Assembly: GCF_001625365.1 (NCBI RefSeq)
Contig: NZ_LJJF01000001.1
Coordinates: 5,338,501-5,402,500 of the forward strand
Direction of reading: 5' to 3'
DNA: 64,000 nt
From: Streptomyces sp. MJM8645
GTDB taxonomy: Bacteria > Actinomycetota > Actinomycetes > Streptomycetales > Streptomycetaceae
Shown: positions 1-10,619 of the stretch, piece by piece
How positions within the stretch are numbered: the first letter of the stretch is position 1
How the letters are laid out: the number at the start of each line of letters is the position of its first letter
Translations under genes and position numbers: made by a program
The notes under the pieces: model-generated
The model's input: only the letters and a program-made list of their open reading frames with translations
Told to the model about the DNA's origin: nothing
The model's database searches: none

Positions 1-275
1 TGGTCGTCACCCTGGAGCGCGAGGTGACCAAGGACGAGGTCAACGCCGCCTTCCAGAAGGCCTCGCAGGAGGGCCCGCTCAAGGGCATCCTGACCTACAC
101 CGAGGACCCGATCGTCTCCTCGGACATCGTCAACGACCCGGCCTCCTGCATCTTCGACTCCCAGCTCACCATGGTCCAGGGCAACCAGGTCAAGGTGCTC
201 GGCTGGTACGACAACGAGTGGGGCTACTCGAACCGCCTCGTCAACCTGACCTCCCTCGTCGGCGGCCAGCTCTGA
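1..275 (+). CDS. gap: Glyceraldehyde-3-phosphate dehydrogenase, C-terminal part
   Basis: The reading frame enters from the left edge (frame starting at base 3) and ends in TGA at 273-275, giving about 90 C-terminal residues. The stretch with the WYDNEWGYSNRL motif is the conserved end of the GAPDH catalytic domain. The enzyme oxidises glyceraldehyde-3-phosphate to 1,3-bisphosphoglycerate with NAD and phosphate in the cytoplasm. The next genes, pgk and tpiA, are the adjoining glycolytic steps, the usual actinobacterial gap-pgk-tpiA order. The nucleotide-binding domain and the catalytic Cys lie outside the window, so cofactor choice cannot be read here. Confidence 0.95.
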   Translation, partial: VVTLEREVTKDEVNAAFQKASQEGPLKGILTYTEDPIVSSDIVNDPASCIFDSQLTMVQGNQVKVLGWYDNEWGYSNRLVNLTSLVGGQL

Positions 276-426
276 CGCAGCGGGAGCTGACGTGATGTAG
301 GGGCGAGGGCCCGGCTGGCGCACTGTGCCGACCGGGCCCTCGCTCTGCGCACCAGGACTTTCCCAGGCGGCCCCTGCGCCGTGCCGCCTCTGCGCATCAA
401 CCATCTCCCCAGGAGAGCCAATCCCC

Positions 427-1629
427 GTGAAGACCATCGAAGACCTCGACGTCGCCGGCAAGCGCGTGTTCGTCCGTGCCGACCTGAACGTCCCGCTGGA
501 CGGCACCACGATCACCGACGACGGCCGGATCCGTGCCGTCGCCCCGACCATCGCCAAGCTCGTCGCGCGCGGCGCCCGGGTCGTCGTCGCCTCCCACCTC
601 GGCCGCCCGAAGGGTGCGCCGGACCCGAAGTTCTCGCTGGCCCCGGCGGCCGTGCGCCTCGGCGAGATCCTCGGCAAGAACGTCGCCTTCGCCACCGACA
701 CCGTGGGCGAGAGCGCCGCGTCCACCGTGGCCGCGCTGGGCGACGGCGAGGTCGCGCTGCTGGAGAACCTGCGCTTCAACGCCGGCGAGACCAGCAAGGA
801 CGACGCCGAGCGCAAGGCCTTCGCCGAGCAGCTGGCCGCCCTCGCGGACCTGTATGTCGGCGACGGCTTCGGCGCCGTGCACCGCAAGCACGCCTCGGTC
901 TACGACCTGCCCGGCCTGCTGCCGCACGCGGCCGGCGACCTGATCGCCACCGAGGTCGGTGTGCTCAAGAAGCTCACCGAGGAGGTCGCGCGCCCGTACG
1001 TGGTCGTGCTCGGCGGTGCCAAGGTCTCCGACAAGCTCGGCGTGATCGACAACCTGCTGAAGAAGGCCGACCGGATCCTGATCGGCGGCGGCATGGCGTA
1101 CACCTTCCTCAAGGCCAAGGGCCACGAGGTCGGCATCTCGCTGCTGCAGGAGGACCAGATCCCGGTCGTCCTGGACTACCTGAAGCGCGCCGAGGCGACG
1201 GGCGTCGAGTTCGTCCTGCCGGTGGACGTCCTGGTGTCGGCGGAGTTCCCCGACCTCAAGACCAAGGCCCCGGCCAACCCCTCGCTCGTCGCCGCGGACG
1301 CGATCCCGGCCGACCAGGAGGGCCTGGACATCGGCCCGAAGACCCGCGAGCTGTACGCGGCGAAGCTGGCCGACGCGGGCACCGTGTTCTGGAACGGCCC
1401 GATGGGTGTCTTCGAGCACCCGGACTACGCGAACGGCACCAAGGCCGTGGCCCAGGCGCTGCTCGACAGCGACGCGTTCACCGTGGTCGGTGGCGGCGAC
1501 TCCGCCGCGGCCGTCCGCATCCTGGGCTTCGACGAGAACGCATTCGGACACATCTCGACCGGCGGTGGCGCCAGCCTCGAGTACCTGGAGGGCAAGACCC
1601 TCCCCGGTCTCGCCGCCCTGGAAGGCTGA
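427..1629 (+). CDS. pgk: Phosphoglycerate kinase
   Basis: Converts 1,3-bisphosphoglycerate and ADP to 3-phosphoglycerate and ATP (cytosolic glycolysis). The 400-residue product has the family's usual length. The substrate loop RADLNVP is at residues 17-23, the nucleotide-site FWNGPMGVFE near 320-330 and the glycine-rich GGGDSAA near 355-361. I chose GTG 427 because it gives the standard N-terminus and lies 11 bp after AGGAG at 411-415; the frame stays open further upstream, but that extension resembles nothing in the family. The gene sits 151 bp after gap and ends 5 bp before tpiA, so pgk and tpiA are almost certainly co-transcribed. Confidence 0.98.
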   Translation: MKTIEDLDVAGKRVFVRADLNVPLDGTTITDDGRIRAVAPTIAKLVARGARVVVASHLGRPKGAPDPKFSLAPAAVRLGEILGKNVAFATDTVGESAASTVAALGDGEVALLENLRFNAGETSKDDAERKAFAEQLAALADLYVGDGFGAVHRKHASVYDLPGLLPHAAGDLIATEVGVLKKLTEEVARPYVVVLGGAKVSDKLGVIDNLLKKADRILIGGGMAYTFLKAKGHEVGISLLQEDQIPVVLDYLKRAEATGVEFVLPVDVLVSAEFPDLKTKAPANPSLVAADAIPADQEGLDIGPKTRELYAAKLADAGTVFWNGPMGVFEHPDYANGTKAVAQALLDSDAFTVVGGGDSAAAVRILGFDENAFGHISTGGGASLEYLEGKTLPGLAALEG

Positions 1630-1634
1630 AAGCA

Positions 1635-2420
1635 ATGACTGAGCGTCTCCCGCTGATGGCGGGCAACTGGAAGATGAACCTCAACCACCTTGAGGCCATC
1701 CAGCACACCCAGAAGCTGGCCTTCGCGCTGGCCGACAAGGACTACGCGGCCGTCGAGGTCGCCGTCCTGGTGCCGTTCACCGACCTGCGTTCGGTGCAGA
1801 CCCTGGTCGACGGCGACAAGCTGAAGATCAAGTACGGCTCGCAGGACATCTCGCAGCACGACTCCGGTGCCTACACCGGCGAGGTCTCCGGCCCGATGCT
1901 GGCCAAGCTGAAGTGCACCTTCGCGGTGATCGGCCACTCGGAGCGCCGCCAGTACCACGGTGAGGACGAGGCGATCGTCAACACCAAGGTCAAGGCCGCC
2001 TACCGGGCCGGGATCACCCCGATCCTGTGCATCGGCGAGCCGCTGGACGTCCGCAAGGCCGGCACCCACGTCGAGCACACCCTCGCCCAGCTGGACGGCG
2101 CCCTGGCGGACATCCCGGCCCACCAGGCCGAGTCCATCGTGGTCGCCTACGAGCCGGTCTGGGCGATCGGCACCGGCGAGGTGGCCACCCCGGAGGACGC
2201 GCAGGAGGTCTGCGCCGCCATCCGCAGGCGGATCGCCGAGCTGTACGACGCCGAGCTGGCCGACAAGGTCCGCGTGCTGTACGGCGGTTCGGTGAAGTCG
2301 TCGAGCGCGGCCGGCCTGATGGCCAAGCCCGACATCGACGGCGGCCTGATCGGCGGTGCCTCGCTGGACGCCGACGAGTTCGTCAAGATCGTGCGCTACC
2401 GTGAGCAGGCAGTAGGCTAA
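1635..2420 (+). CDS. tpiA: Triose-phosphate isomerase
   Basis: Interconverts dihydroxyacetone phosphate and glyceraldehyde-3-phosphate. The product is a 261-residue TIM barrel of normal length. Catalytic residues visible are Lys13 in AGNWKMN (9-15), His101 in IGHSERR and Glu173 in YEPVWAIGTG; the phosphate loop YGGSVKSS is near residue 216. The ATG lies 5 bp after the pgk stop, which supports co-transcription. A strong stem-loop follows the stop, so the glycolytic unit probably ends here and secG is expressed separately or by read-through. Confidence 0.98.
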   Translation: MTERLPLMAGNWKMNLNHLEAIQHTQKLAFALADKDYAAVEVAVLVPFTDLRSVQTLVDGDKLKIKYGSQDISQHDSGAYTGEVSGPMLAKLKCTFAVIGHSERRQYHGEDEAIVNTKVKAAYRAGITPILCIGEPLDVRKAGTHVEHTLAQLDGALADIPAHQAESIVVAYEPVWAIGTGEVATPEDAQEVCAAIRRRIAELYDAELADKVRVLYGGSVKSSSAAGLMAKPDIDGGLIGGASLDADEFVKIVRYREQAVG

Positions 2421-2444
2421 CGCCGCTGCAGCAACGTAGGCTTT

Positions 2445-2475
2445 GGGGCCGGACCGCCGTCAGCGGTCCGGCCCC
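2445..2475 (+). terminator. Stem-loop terminator after tpiA
   Basis: A perfect 13-bp stem (GGGGCCGGACCGC at 2445-2457, complement at 2463-2475) with a 5-nt loop lies 24 bp after the tpiA stop. There is no long T-run, which is normal for high-GC actinobacterial terminators. Confidence 0.75.
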
Positions 2476-2507
2476 GTCGCCGAAGATACGAGAGAGTTGG
2501 TCCCGTC

Positions 2508-2744
2508 GTGGTTCTCGGGTTCTCGATTGCCCTGATCATCTTCAGTCTGCTGATGATCCTGCTGGTGCTGCTGCACAAGGGGAAGGGCGGCGGCCTGTCG
2601 GACATGTTCGGTGGCGGCGCGATGTCCACCGGCGGCGGCTCGGCGGTGGCCGAGCGCAACCTGGACCGCATCACGATCGTGGTCGGTCTCGCCTGGTTCG
2701 CCTGCATCATCGTGCTGGGCCTGGTGCTGAAGTACAAGAGCTGA
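2508..2744 (+). CDS. secG: Preprotein translocase subunit SecG
   Basis: Small subunit of the SecYEG channel in the cytoplasmic membrane. The 78 residues form two hydrophobic segments (about 1-21 and 53-74) joined by a glycine-rich loop containing GKGGGLSDMFGGG, which is the family hallmark. The start is GTG 2508, about 10 bp after GAGAG. Its position just after gap-pgk-tpiA is conserved in many Gram-positive bacteria. Length and topology match the family and I see nothing odd. Confidence 0.95.
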   Translation: MVLGFSIALIIFSLLMILLVLLHKGKGGGLSDMFGGGAMSTGGGSAVAERNLDRITIVVGLAWFACIIVLGLVLKYKS

Positions 2745-2901
2745 CGTAACCCTGACGCCCCGTCGCCCGAGCGCCTATCCTGGGACGGTCGGGGGCGGAG
2801 GCGATGGCGGTGGACGCTTAACTCCTGCTTACACTAGGACGACTTTCGCCACCGACGCGCACCGCGGAGGGTCGGCGCACCAGCACGCAGGGAGTCAGAC
2901 C

Positions 2902-3237
2902 GTGGCAAGTGGCAACGCCATCCGTGGCAGCAGGGTCGGAGCGGGCCCGATGGGCGAGGCGGAGCGCGGCGAGTCCGCCCCGCGCAACCGGATCACCTTC
3001 TGGTGTGCCAACAAGCACGAGACCCGGCCGAGCTTCGCCGCCGAGGCCGTCATCCCGGACACCTGGGACTGCCCGCGGTGCGGATTCCCGGCCGGTCAGG
3101 ACGAGCACAACCCGCCCGCGCCCTCGCGCAACGAGCCGTACAAGACCCACCTCGCCTACGTCCGCGAGCGGCGCACCGACGCCGACGGCGAGGCGATCCT
3201 CGCCGAGGCGCTGGCCAAGCTGCGCGGCGAGATCTGA
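2902..3237 (+). CDS. RbpA-family RNA polymerase-binding protein (probable RbpA paralogue)
   Basis: The 111 residues follow the RbpA plan. There is a short N-terminal tail with IRGSR (7-11), a zinc-type core with Cys35, His39, Cys57 and Cys60, a linker, and a C-terminal helix pair that in RbpA binds the principal sigma factor. RbpA stabilises open complexes made by HrdB-type holoenzyme. This copy departs from canonical RbpA: the linker-sigma motif normally near THWDMLxERR reads THLAYVRERR, and the basic linker is shorter and less lysine-rich. It may therefore be the second family member (an RbpB-like paralogue) rather than the main RbpA, which should lie elsewhere in the genome. The start is GTG 2902; terminators flank both sides, so it appears monocistronic. 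Confidence 0.8.
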   Translation: MASGNAIRGSRVGAGPMGEAERGESAPRNRITFWCANKHETRPSFAAEAVIPDTWDCPRCGFPAGQDEHNPPAPSRNEPYKTHLAYVRERRTDADGEAILAEALAKLRGEI

Positions 3238-3257
3238 CCCGGACGACAGACAGCGAA

Positions 3258-3286
3258 GGGCGCCACCGTCGAGGACGGTGGCGCCC
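3258..3286. terminator. Bidirectional stem-loop between rbpA-like gene and pgl
   Basis: A perfect 13-bp stem (GGGCGCCACCGTC at 3258-3270 with its complement at 3274-3286) and a 3-nt loop lie between two convergent genes, followed by TTGTG. It can serve both strands. Confidence 0.8.
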
Positions 3287-3305
3287 TTGTGCGTTGCCGG
3301 GCCCG

Positions 3306-4094
3306 TTACGCCGAGGCCGGCGGGTACAGCTGGGGCGGGATCTGCTCCGCCGCGGCCCGGTCCAGCAGCCACAGGGTGCGGCTGCGGCCGTACGCGCCGG
3401 AGGCGGGCGCCTGGAGCTCGCCGGGGCCGGACAGGGCCATCGCGACCGCGTCCGCCTTGTCCGCGCCGGCCGCCAGCAGCCAGACCTCGCGGGCCGCCCG
3501 GATCGCCGGGAGGGTGAGCGAGACCCGGGTCGGCGGGGGCTTGGGGGCCCCGCGCACGCCGATCACGGTCAGCTCCGTCTCCCGCACGCCCGGGTGCTCG
3601 GGGAAGAGCGAGGCGACGTGGGTGTCCGGGCCGACGCCGAGCAGCAGCACGTCGAAGGCCGGGACGCCGAGCCGGTCGCCCGGGCCGGACGCCTTCACCA
3701 ACTCCTCCGCGTAGCGGGCGGCGGCGGCCTCCACGTCGGAGCCGTCCGCACCGTCCGAGGCGGGCATCTCGTGCACCCGCGCCGGGTCGAGCGGGACGGA
3801 GTCCAGCAGCTCGGCGCGGGCCTGGACGGCGTTGCGGTCCGGGTCCCCGGCGGGGACGAAGCGCTCGTCGCCCCACCAGAGGTCCAGCCGCGCCCAGTCG
3901 ACCGCGTCGCGCGCCGGGGAGGCGGCGATCGCGGCCAGCAGGGCGTTGCCGTTGCGCCCGCCGGTGAGCACCACCGAGGCGGTGCCGCGGGCGGCCTGGG
4001 CGTCCACGATCCGGGTGATCAGCCGGGCCGCGGCCGCCTGGGCCATCAGCTCCTTGTCCCGGTGGACGACCAGCTGCGGGGTCGCGTTGGTCAT
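3306..4094 (-). CDS. pgl: 6-phosphogluconolactonase
   Basis: Hydrolyses 6-phosphoglucono-delta-lactone to 6-phosphogluconate, the second oxidative pentose-phosphate step. The 262-residue product has the SugP-isomerase-like fold motifs TGGRNG (44-49), WWGDERF (73-79) and GVGPDTHVASLFP. In many homologues the last motif reads GPDGH, so the Thr is a mild variation. The start ATG (4092-4094) overlaps the opcA stop by 4 bp, which indicates translational coupling. It is the last gene of the zwf-opcA-pgl operon. Confidence 0.96.
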   Translation of the reverse strand: MTNATPQLVVHRDKELMAQAAAARLITRIVDAQAARGTASVVLTGGRNGNALLAAIAASPARDAVDWARLDLWWGDERFVPAGDPDRNAVQARAELLDSVPLDPARVHEMPASDGADGSDVEAAAARYAEELVKASGPGDRLGVPAFDVLLLGVGPDTHVASLFPEHPGVRETELTVIGVRGAPKPPPTRVSLTLPAIRAAREVWLLAAGADKADAVAMALSGPGELQAPASGAYGRSRTLWLLDRAAAEQIPPQLYPPASA

Positions 4095-5203
4095 GCGCTC
4101 CCCTTGGCGGCGCGCTTGGCGGGCTTCTTGGCGGGAGCCTTCTCGGCGTCCTCGGGCACGTCCTCGGACGCGGCCTCGGACGCGACCTTGGCGGTCACCC
4201 GGGCGGGGTTGGCCACCGCGGCCTCGGCGACCGCCGCGCGGGCGACCCGCTCGGCCGCCGCCGTCTCGGCGGTGTCCGGCTCGCGCAGCCGGTCGACGGG
4301 CGTGCGCACGGCCGTCGCGTAGATGTCGTCCGGGTCGAGCCGGCGCAGCTCCTCGGCGATCAGCTCCGAGGTCTCGCGCCGCTTGAGCGCCACCTGGCGG
4401 TCCGGGGAGCCGGCCATGGAGAGCGTGCCCATCAGGCCGTCCGGGCGGTCCAGGGTGATGTCGCCGTCCTTGGTGCGCAGGTGCACCGCGGTGATGCCGG
4501 GGCCGCCGGTGACGACCCGCTCGACCGGCACGTGCAGCCGGTTGTGCAGCCAGAGGCCGAGCAGTTCGACGCTGGGGTTGTAGGACTCGCCCTCGACCAC
4601 CGCGGAGGTGATCGTGACCGGCCGCTGGTCCAGCGCGGCGGCCAGCATCGAGCGCCAGCCGGTGATCCGGGTCCAGGCCAGGTCGGTGTCGCCCGGGGTG
4701 TAGCTCTGGGCCCGCTGGGCGAGCTGGCCGACCGGGGACTCGGCGGTGACGGCGTCGGTGATCCGGCGCTGGGCGAGCGCGCCCAGCGGGTCCTGCGCCG
4801 GGTGCAGCGGCGCGTTGTCGGGCCACCAGACGACGACCGGGGCGTCCGGGAGCAGCAGCGGCAGGACCACCGACTGGGCGTGCGCGGCGAGTTCGCCGTG
4901 CATGCGCAGGATGACCGTCTCTCCCGAGCCGGCATCGGTGCCGACCAGGATCTCGGCGTCCAGCCGGGTCTCGGCGCGGGCCCGGGGCGAGCGCCCGGCG
5001 CGCTTGATCACCGCGAGGGTGCGCGAGGGGTGCTCGCGGGAGGCGTCGTTGGCGGCCTTGAGGGCGTCGTACGCGCTGCCCTCGTCGGTCACGATCACCA
5101 GGGTGAGCACCATGCCGGCGGCGGTGGAGCCACTGGCCCGGCGCGCCTCCATCAGCGCGGCGTTGATCTTGCTGGACGTCGTGTTGGTGAGGTCGATCTT
5201 CAT
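4091..5203 (-). CDS. opcA: Glucose-6-phosphate dehydrogenase assembly protein OpcA
   Basis: OpcA is an actinobacterial and cyanobacterial partner that assembles and activates Zwf. The 370-residue product starts MKIDLTNTTSSKI, typical of the family, and ends in a roughly 60-residue Ala/Lys/Glu-rich, probably disordered tail. It lies between zwf and pgl with 4-bp overlaps on both sides, the conserved actinobacterial order, which argues for coupled synthesis of enzyme and assembly factor. The start at 5203 is fixed by the overlap with the zwf stop. Confidence 0.96.
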   Translation of the reverse strand: MKIDLTNTTSSKINAALMEARRASGSTAAGMVLTLVIVTDEGSAYDALKAANDASREHPSRTLAVIKRAGRSPRARAETRLDAEILVGTDAGSGETVILRMHGELAAHAQSVVLPLLLPDAPVVVWWPDNAPLHPAQDPLGALAQRRITDAVTAESPVGQLAQRAQSYTPGDTDLAWTRITGWRSMLAAALDQRPVTITSAVVEGESYNPSVELLGLWLHNRLHVPVERVVTGGPGITAVHLRTKDGDITLDRPDGLMGTLSMAGSPDRQVALKRRETSELIAEELRRLDPDDIYATAVRTPVDRLREPDTAETAAAERVARAAVAEAAVANPARVTAKVASEAASEDVPEDAEKAPAKKPAKRAAKGSA

Positions 5204-6777
5204 GGCCGGCGCCAGCTCCTGCCGTCTCGTGCGAGCATCTCGTCCGCCTCGGCCGGGCCCCAGGTCCCCGCGGAGTACTGGGCGGGCTTGCCGTGGGTGT
5301 CCCAGTACTTCTCGATCGGGTCGAGGATCTGCCAGGAGAGCTCGACCTCCTGGTGACGCGGGAACAGGTTGGCGTCGCCGAGCAGCACATCGAGGATGAG
5401 CCGCTCGTACGCCTCCGGGCTGGACTCGGTGAAGGACTCGCCGTAGGCGAAGTCCATCGTGACGTCCCGGACCTCGAAGGAGGTGCCCGGCACCTTGGAG
5501 CCGAACCGCACCGTCACGCCCTCGTCCGGCTGGACCCGGATGACCAGGGCGTTCTGCCCCAGCTCCTCGGTCGCGTAGGAGTCGAACGGCAGGTACGGGG
5601 CGCGCTGGAAGACCACCGCGATCTCGGTGACCCGGCGGCCCAGCCGCTTGCCGGTGCGCAGGTAGAACGGGACGCCCGCCCAGCGGCGGTTGTTGATCTC
5701 CAGCTTGATCGCCGCGTAGGTGTCGGTCTTGGAGTCCGGGTCGATGCCGTCCTCGTCCAGGTAGCCGACCACCTCCTCGCCGCCCTGCCAGCCGGCCGCG
5801 TACTGGCCGCGCACGGTGTGCCGGCCGAGGTCGGCCGGGAGCTTGACGGCGCTGAGCACCTTGAGCTTCTCGGCGACCAGCGCCTTCGGGTGGAAGGACG
5901 CCGGCTCCTCGATGGCGGTGAGCGCCATCAGCTGGAGCAGGTGGTTCTGGATGACGTCGCGGGCGGAGCCGATGCCGTCGTAGTAGCCGGCCCGGCCGCC
6001 GATGCCGATGTCCTCGGCCATGGTGATCTGCACGTGGTCGACGTACGACCGGTTCCAGATCGGCTCGAACATCTGGTTGGCGAAGCGCAGCGCCAGGATG
6101 TTCTGGACCGTCTCCTTGCCCAGGTAGTGGTCGATCCGGAAGACCTCGTCCCGGGGGAAGACCTCGTGGACGATCCGGTTCAGCTCCTGGGCGCTCTCCA
6201 GGTCGTGGCCGAAGGGCTTCTCGATGACCGCGCGGCGCCACGAGCCCTGCGGGGGGTCGGCCAGGCCGTGCTTCTTGAGCTGCTGGACGACGGTCGGGAA
6301 GAACTTCGGCGGGACGGACAGGTAGAAGGCGAAGTTGCCGCCGGTGCCCTGCGCCTTGTCCAGCTCGATGATGGTCTCGCGGAGCTTGTCGAAGGCGTCG
6401 TCGTCGTCGAAGGTGCCGTGGACGAAGCGCATGCCCTTGGCGAGCTGCTGCCAGACCTCCTCCCGGAACGGGGTGCGGGCGTGCTCCTTGACCGCGTCGT
6501 GGACCTCCTTGGCGAAGTCCTCGTCGTCCCACTCGCGCCGGGCGAAGCCGACGAGAGAGAAGCCCGGCGGCAGCAGACCGCGGTTGGCCAGGTCGTAGAT
6601 GGCCGGCATGAGCTTCTTGCGGGACAGGTCGCCGGTGACTCCGAAGATGACCAGACCGGACGGCCCCGCGATGCGCGGGAGCCGTCGGTCGGCCGGGTCA
6701 CGAAGCGGGTTGACGGGGGCCGGCGGGAGATCGTCCGCGTCCGACTCCGAGGTCAACTCGGGGAAATCAGTGCTCAC
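5200..6777 (-). CDS. zwf: Glucose-6-phosphate 1-dehydrogenase
   Basis: Oxidises glucose-6-phosphate to 6-phosphogluconolactone, feeding NADPH production. The 525-residue product carries the nucleotide-binding GVTGDLSRKK (46-55) and the substrate/active-site RIDHYLGKE near residues 213-221. It is first in the zwf-opcA-pgl operon. A 43-bp gap separates it from tal upstream, so tal, zwf, opcA and pgl may form one transcript. The roughly 30-residue Asp/Pro-rich N-terminus before the Rossmann fold is longer than in enterobacterial enzymes but is common in actinobacteria. Confidence 0.97.
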   Translation of the reverse strand: MSTDFPELTSESDADDLPPAPVNPLRDPADRRLPRIAGPSGLVIFGVTGDLSRKKLMPAIYDLANRGLLPPGFSLVGFARREWDDEDFAKEVHDAVKEHARTPFREEVWQQLAKGMRFVHGTFDDDDAFDKLRETIIELDKAQGTGGNFAFYLSVPPKFFPTVVQQLKKHGLADPPQGSWRRAVIEKPFGHDLESAQELNRIVHEVFPRDEVFRIDHYLGKETVQNILALRFANQMFEPIWNRSYVDHVQITMAEDIGIGGRAGYYDGIGSARDVIQNHLLQLMALTAIEEPASFHPKALVAEKLKVLSAVKLPADLGRHTVRGQYAAGWQGGEEVVGYLDEDGIDPDSKTDTYAAIKLEINNRRWAGVPFYLRTGKRLGRRVTEIAVVFQRAPYLPFDSYATEELGQNALVIRVQPDEGVTVRFGSKVPGTSFEVRDVTMDFAYGESFTESSPEAYERLILDVLLGDANLFPRHQEVELSWQILDPIEKYWDTHGKPAQYSAGTWGPAEADEMLARDGRSWRRP

Positions 6778-6820
6778 TTGTTGGGCTCCGCTTTCGTGCG
6801 CTGGCTGTGTGAGCGAACGG

Positions 6821-7960
6821 TCACTTCTCGCCGGCGAAGGAGGCGAGCGAGGCGGTGACGGTGTCGAGCAGCTCGTTCCAGGACTGCTCGAACTTCTCCA
6901 CGCCCTCGTCCTCCAGCACCTGGACCACGTCGTCGTAGTCCACGCCGGCGGCGGCGATGGCGTCCATCACGGCCTTGGCGTCGGCGTAGTTGGGGACGAT
7001 GGTGCCGCCGGTGACCACACCGTGGTCGGCGGTGGCCTCCAGGGTGGCCTCGGGCATGGTGTTGACCGTGCCGGGGGCGACCAGCTCGGTGACGTACAGG
7101 GTGTCCGGCAGGGCCGGGTCCTTGACACCGGTGGAGGCCCACAGCGGGCGCTGCGGCTTGGCGCCGGCGGCCTCCAGCGAACGCCAGCGGGCGCTGCCGG
7201 CGGACTTGCCGTCGACCGAGCCGAAGACCTCCTCGTACGCCTGGTAGGCGAGGCGGGCGTTGGCCAGGGCGGCCTTGGAGCGCAGGTCCCGGGCGTCGCC
7301 GCCGATCTTCTCCAGGCGCTTGTCGATCTCGGTGTCCACGCGGGAGACGAAGAAGGAGGCGACCGACTCGATCTGGGAGAGGTCCAGGCCCTTGGCCTTG
7401 GCGGCCTCCAGGCCGGTCAGGTAGGCGTCGATGACGGCCTTGTAGCGCTCCAGCGAGAAGATCAGCGTGACGTTGACGCTGATGCCCCGGCCGATCACCT
7501 CGGCGATCGCGGGCAGGCCGGCCTTGGTGGCGGGGATCTTGATGAAGACGTTCGGGCGGTCGACCAGCCACCACAGCTGCTTGGCCTCGGCCACGGTGGC
7601 CGCGGTCTCGTGCGCCAGGCGCGGGTCGACCTCGATGGACACCCGGCCGTCGCGGCCGTTGGAGGCGTCGTAGACCGGGCGCAGCACGTCGGCCGCGTCA
7701 CGCACGTCCGAGGTGGTGATCATGCGGACGGCCTCGTCGGTGGTGACCTTGCGGACGGCGAGGTCGCGCAGCTGGCCGTCGTAGGAGTCGTCGCCGCCGC
7801 CGATGGCCTTCTGGAAGATGGTCGGGTTGGTGGTCACACCCACCACGTGCTTGTTCTGCACCAGCTCGGCGAGGTTGCCGGTGTTCAGCCGCTTGCGGCT
7901 GAGGTCGTCCAGCCAGATCGCCACGCCTTCGTCGCTGAGGCGCTTCAGTGCGTCAGTCAT
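6821..7960 (-). CDS. tal: Transaldolase
   Basis: Transfers a dihydroxyacetone unit between sedoheptulose-7-phosphate and glyceraldehyde-3-phosphate in the non-oxidative pentose phosphate pathway. The 379-residue length matches the long actinobacterial/cyanobacterial transaldolase type. TTNPTIF is at 43-49 and the Schiff-base lysine is Lys141 in IKIPAT. It lies between tkt and zwf in the conserved order tkt-tal-zwf-opcA-pgl. A strong hairpin in the 90-bp gap from tkt may reduce read-through. Confidence 0.97.
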   Translation of the reverse strand: MTDALKRLSDEGVAIWLDDLSRKRLNTGNLAELVQNKHVVGVTTNPTIFQKAIGGGDDSYDGQLRDLAVRKVTTDEAVRMITTSDVRDAADVLRPVYDASNGRDGRVSIEVDPRLAHETAATVAEAKQLWWLVDRPNVFIKIPATKAGLPAIAEVIGRGISVNVTLIFSLERYKAVIDAYLTGLEAAKAKGLDLSQIESVASFFVSRVDTEIDKRLEKIGGDARDLRSKAALANARLAYQAYEEVFGSVDGKSAGSARWRSLEAAGAKPQRPLWASTGVKDPALPDTLYVTELVAPGTVNTMPEATLEATADHGVVTGGTIVPNYADAKAVMDAIAAAGVDYDDVVQVLEDEGVEKFEQSWNELLDTVTASLASFAGEK

Positions 7961-8006
7961 GGTGCTTCAGTCCTTTTTTCTTCTGCTTCGTGGGGTAGTC
8001 AGAGGG

Positions 8007-8040
8007 GGCCGTGCGCCCGCGTGCGGGCGGGCGCACGGCC
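8007..8040 (-). terminator. Stem-loop between tkt and tal
   Basis: A perfect 14-bp stem (GGCCGTGCGCCCGC at 8007-8020 with its complement at 8027-8040) and a 6-nt loop lie 11 bp after the tkt stop. It could terminate tkt or act as an mRNA-processing stem that sets tkt and tal levels separately. Confidence 0.65.
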
Positions 8041-8050
8041 CAAGGGGGCG

Positions 8051-10150
<2,100 letters not shown>

Positions 10151-10619
10151 CCTGTCTCAGGGCTCCTTCCGTTGTGAAGAGTGACCCCGTGAAAGGGGAC
10201 CGGGTCGGCCACGGCGCTGTGGTCTCGACGCTGGGTGGTGCCGGTCACGGAGGGTAGATCCCGCTTCTGCGTGCGAGCCTACCGTCCGGCCCGGGGCTCA
10301 CCCTCCGTGCTGGGACAACCAGGAAATCCGTATGGTGATTCCCACCAGGGCGGCCTGCCTGATTTTGTCCCAGACTCTCCTGTTTTACGGCACCCTGCCG
10401 CCCCGGTGGTCAGGACGGGTTGCGGCGGCGCGCCGGAACGGCTTCGTGGCTTCACCCAGTCGGTTCACCCGGGGGTGTGCCATCGGCCTCGCCGGGGGAC
10501 CCCGGAGCCGGATGGGATATATGGAGCGTCTAAGGTGGCGTGGTACGCGCAGAGCGGACGATTTGGGACCCTTCGTTCCTGTGGACGCCTGCGAGGATTC
10601 ATCTTCAGTTGGGGTGTTA
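10151..10619. other. 469-bp divergent intergenic region between tkt and ctaB
   Basis: No convincing gene. It must hold the promoters of tkt (minus) and ctaB (plus). I see a 9-bp inverted repeat, CTGGGACAA at 10310-10318 and its complement at 10365-10373, separated by 46 bp; its role is unknown. Near ctaB the sequence turns locally AT-richer (GATATATGG, about 10515-10525), possibly promoter DNA. No assignable -35/-10 pair was found. Confidence 0.5.

Noticed and set aside
381..2420. Continuous frame across pgk into tpiA
   Set aside because: The first half is an Arg/Pro-rich shadow of pgk; only the part from 1635 is real (tpiA).
2811..2835. Promoter of the RbpA-like gene (TGGACG ... TACACT)
   Set aside because: Spacing of 13 bp is too short for a standard promoter, and no SigR-type GGAAT-N18-GTT was found.
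4091..6532. Apparent fusion of zwf shadow with OpcA, and of an opcA shadow with Pgl (3306-5390)
   Set aside because: The upstream halves are out-of-frame shadows; 4-bp overlaps give normal separate starts for opcA (5203) and pgl (4094).
10310..10373. Operator or attenuator from the CTGGGACAA inverted repeat
   Set aside because: Only 9 bp with a 46-bp spacing and no linked promoter motif; noted in the intergenic entry but not claimed as a site.
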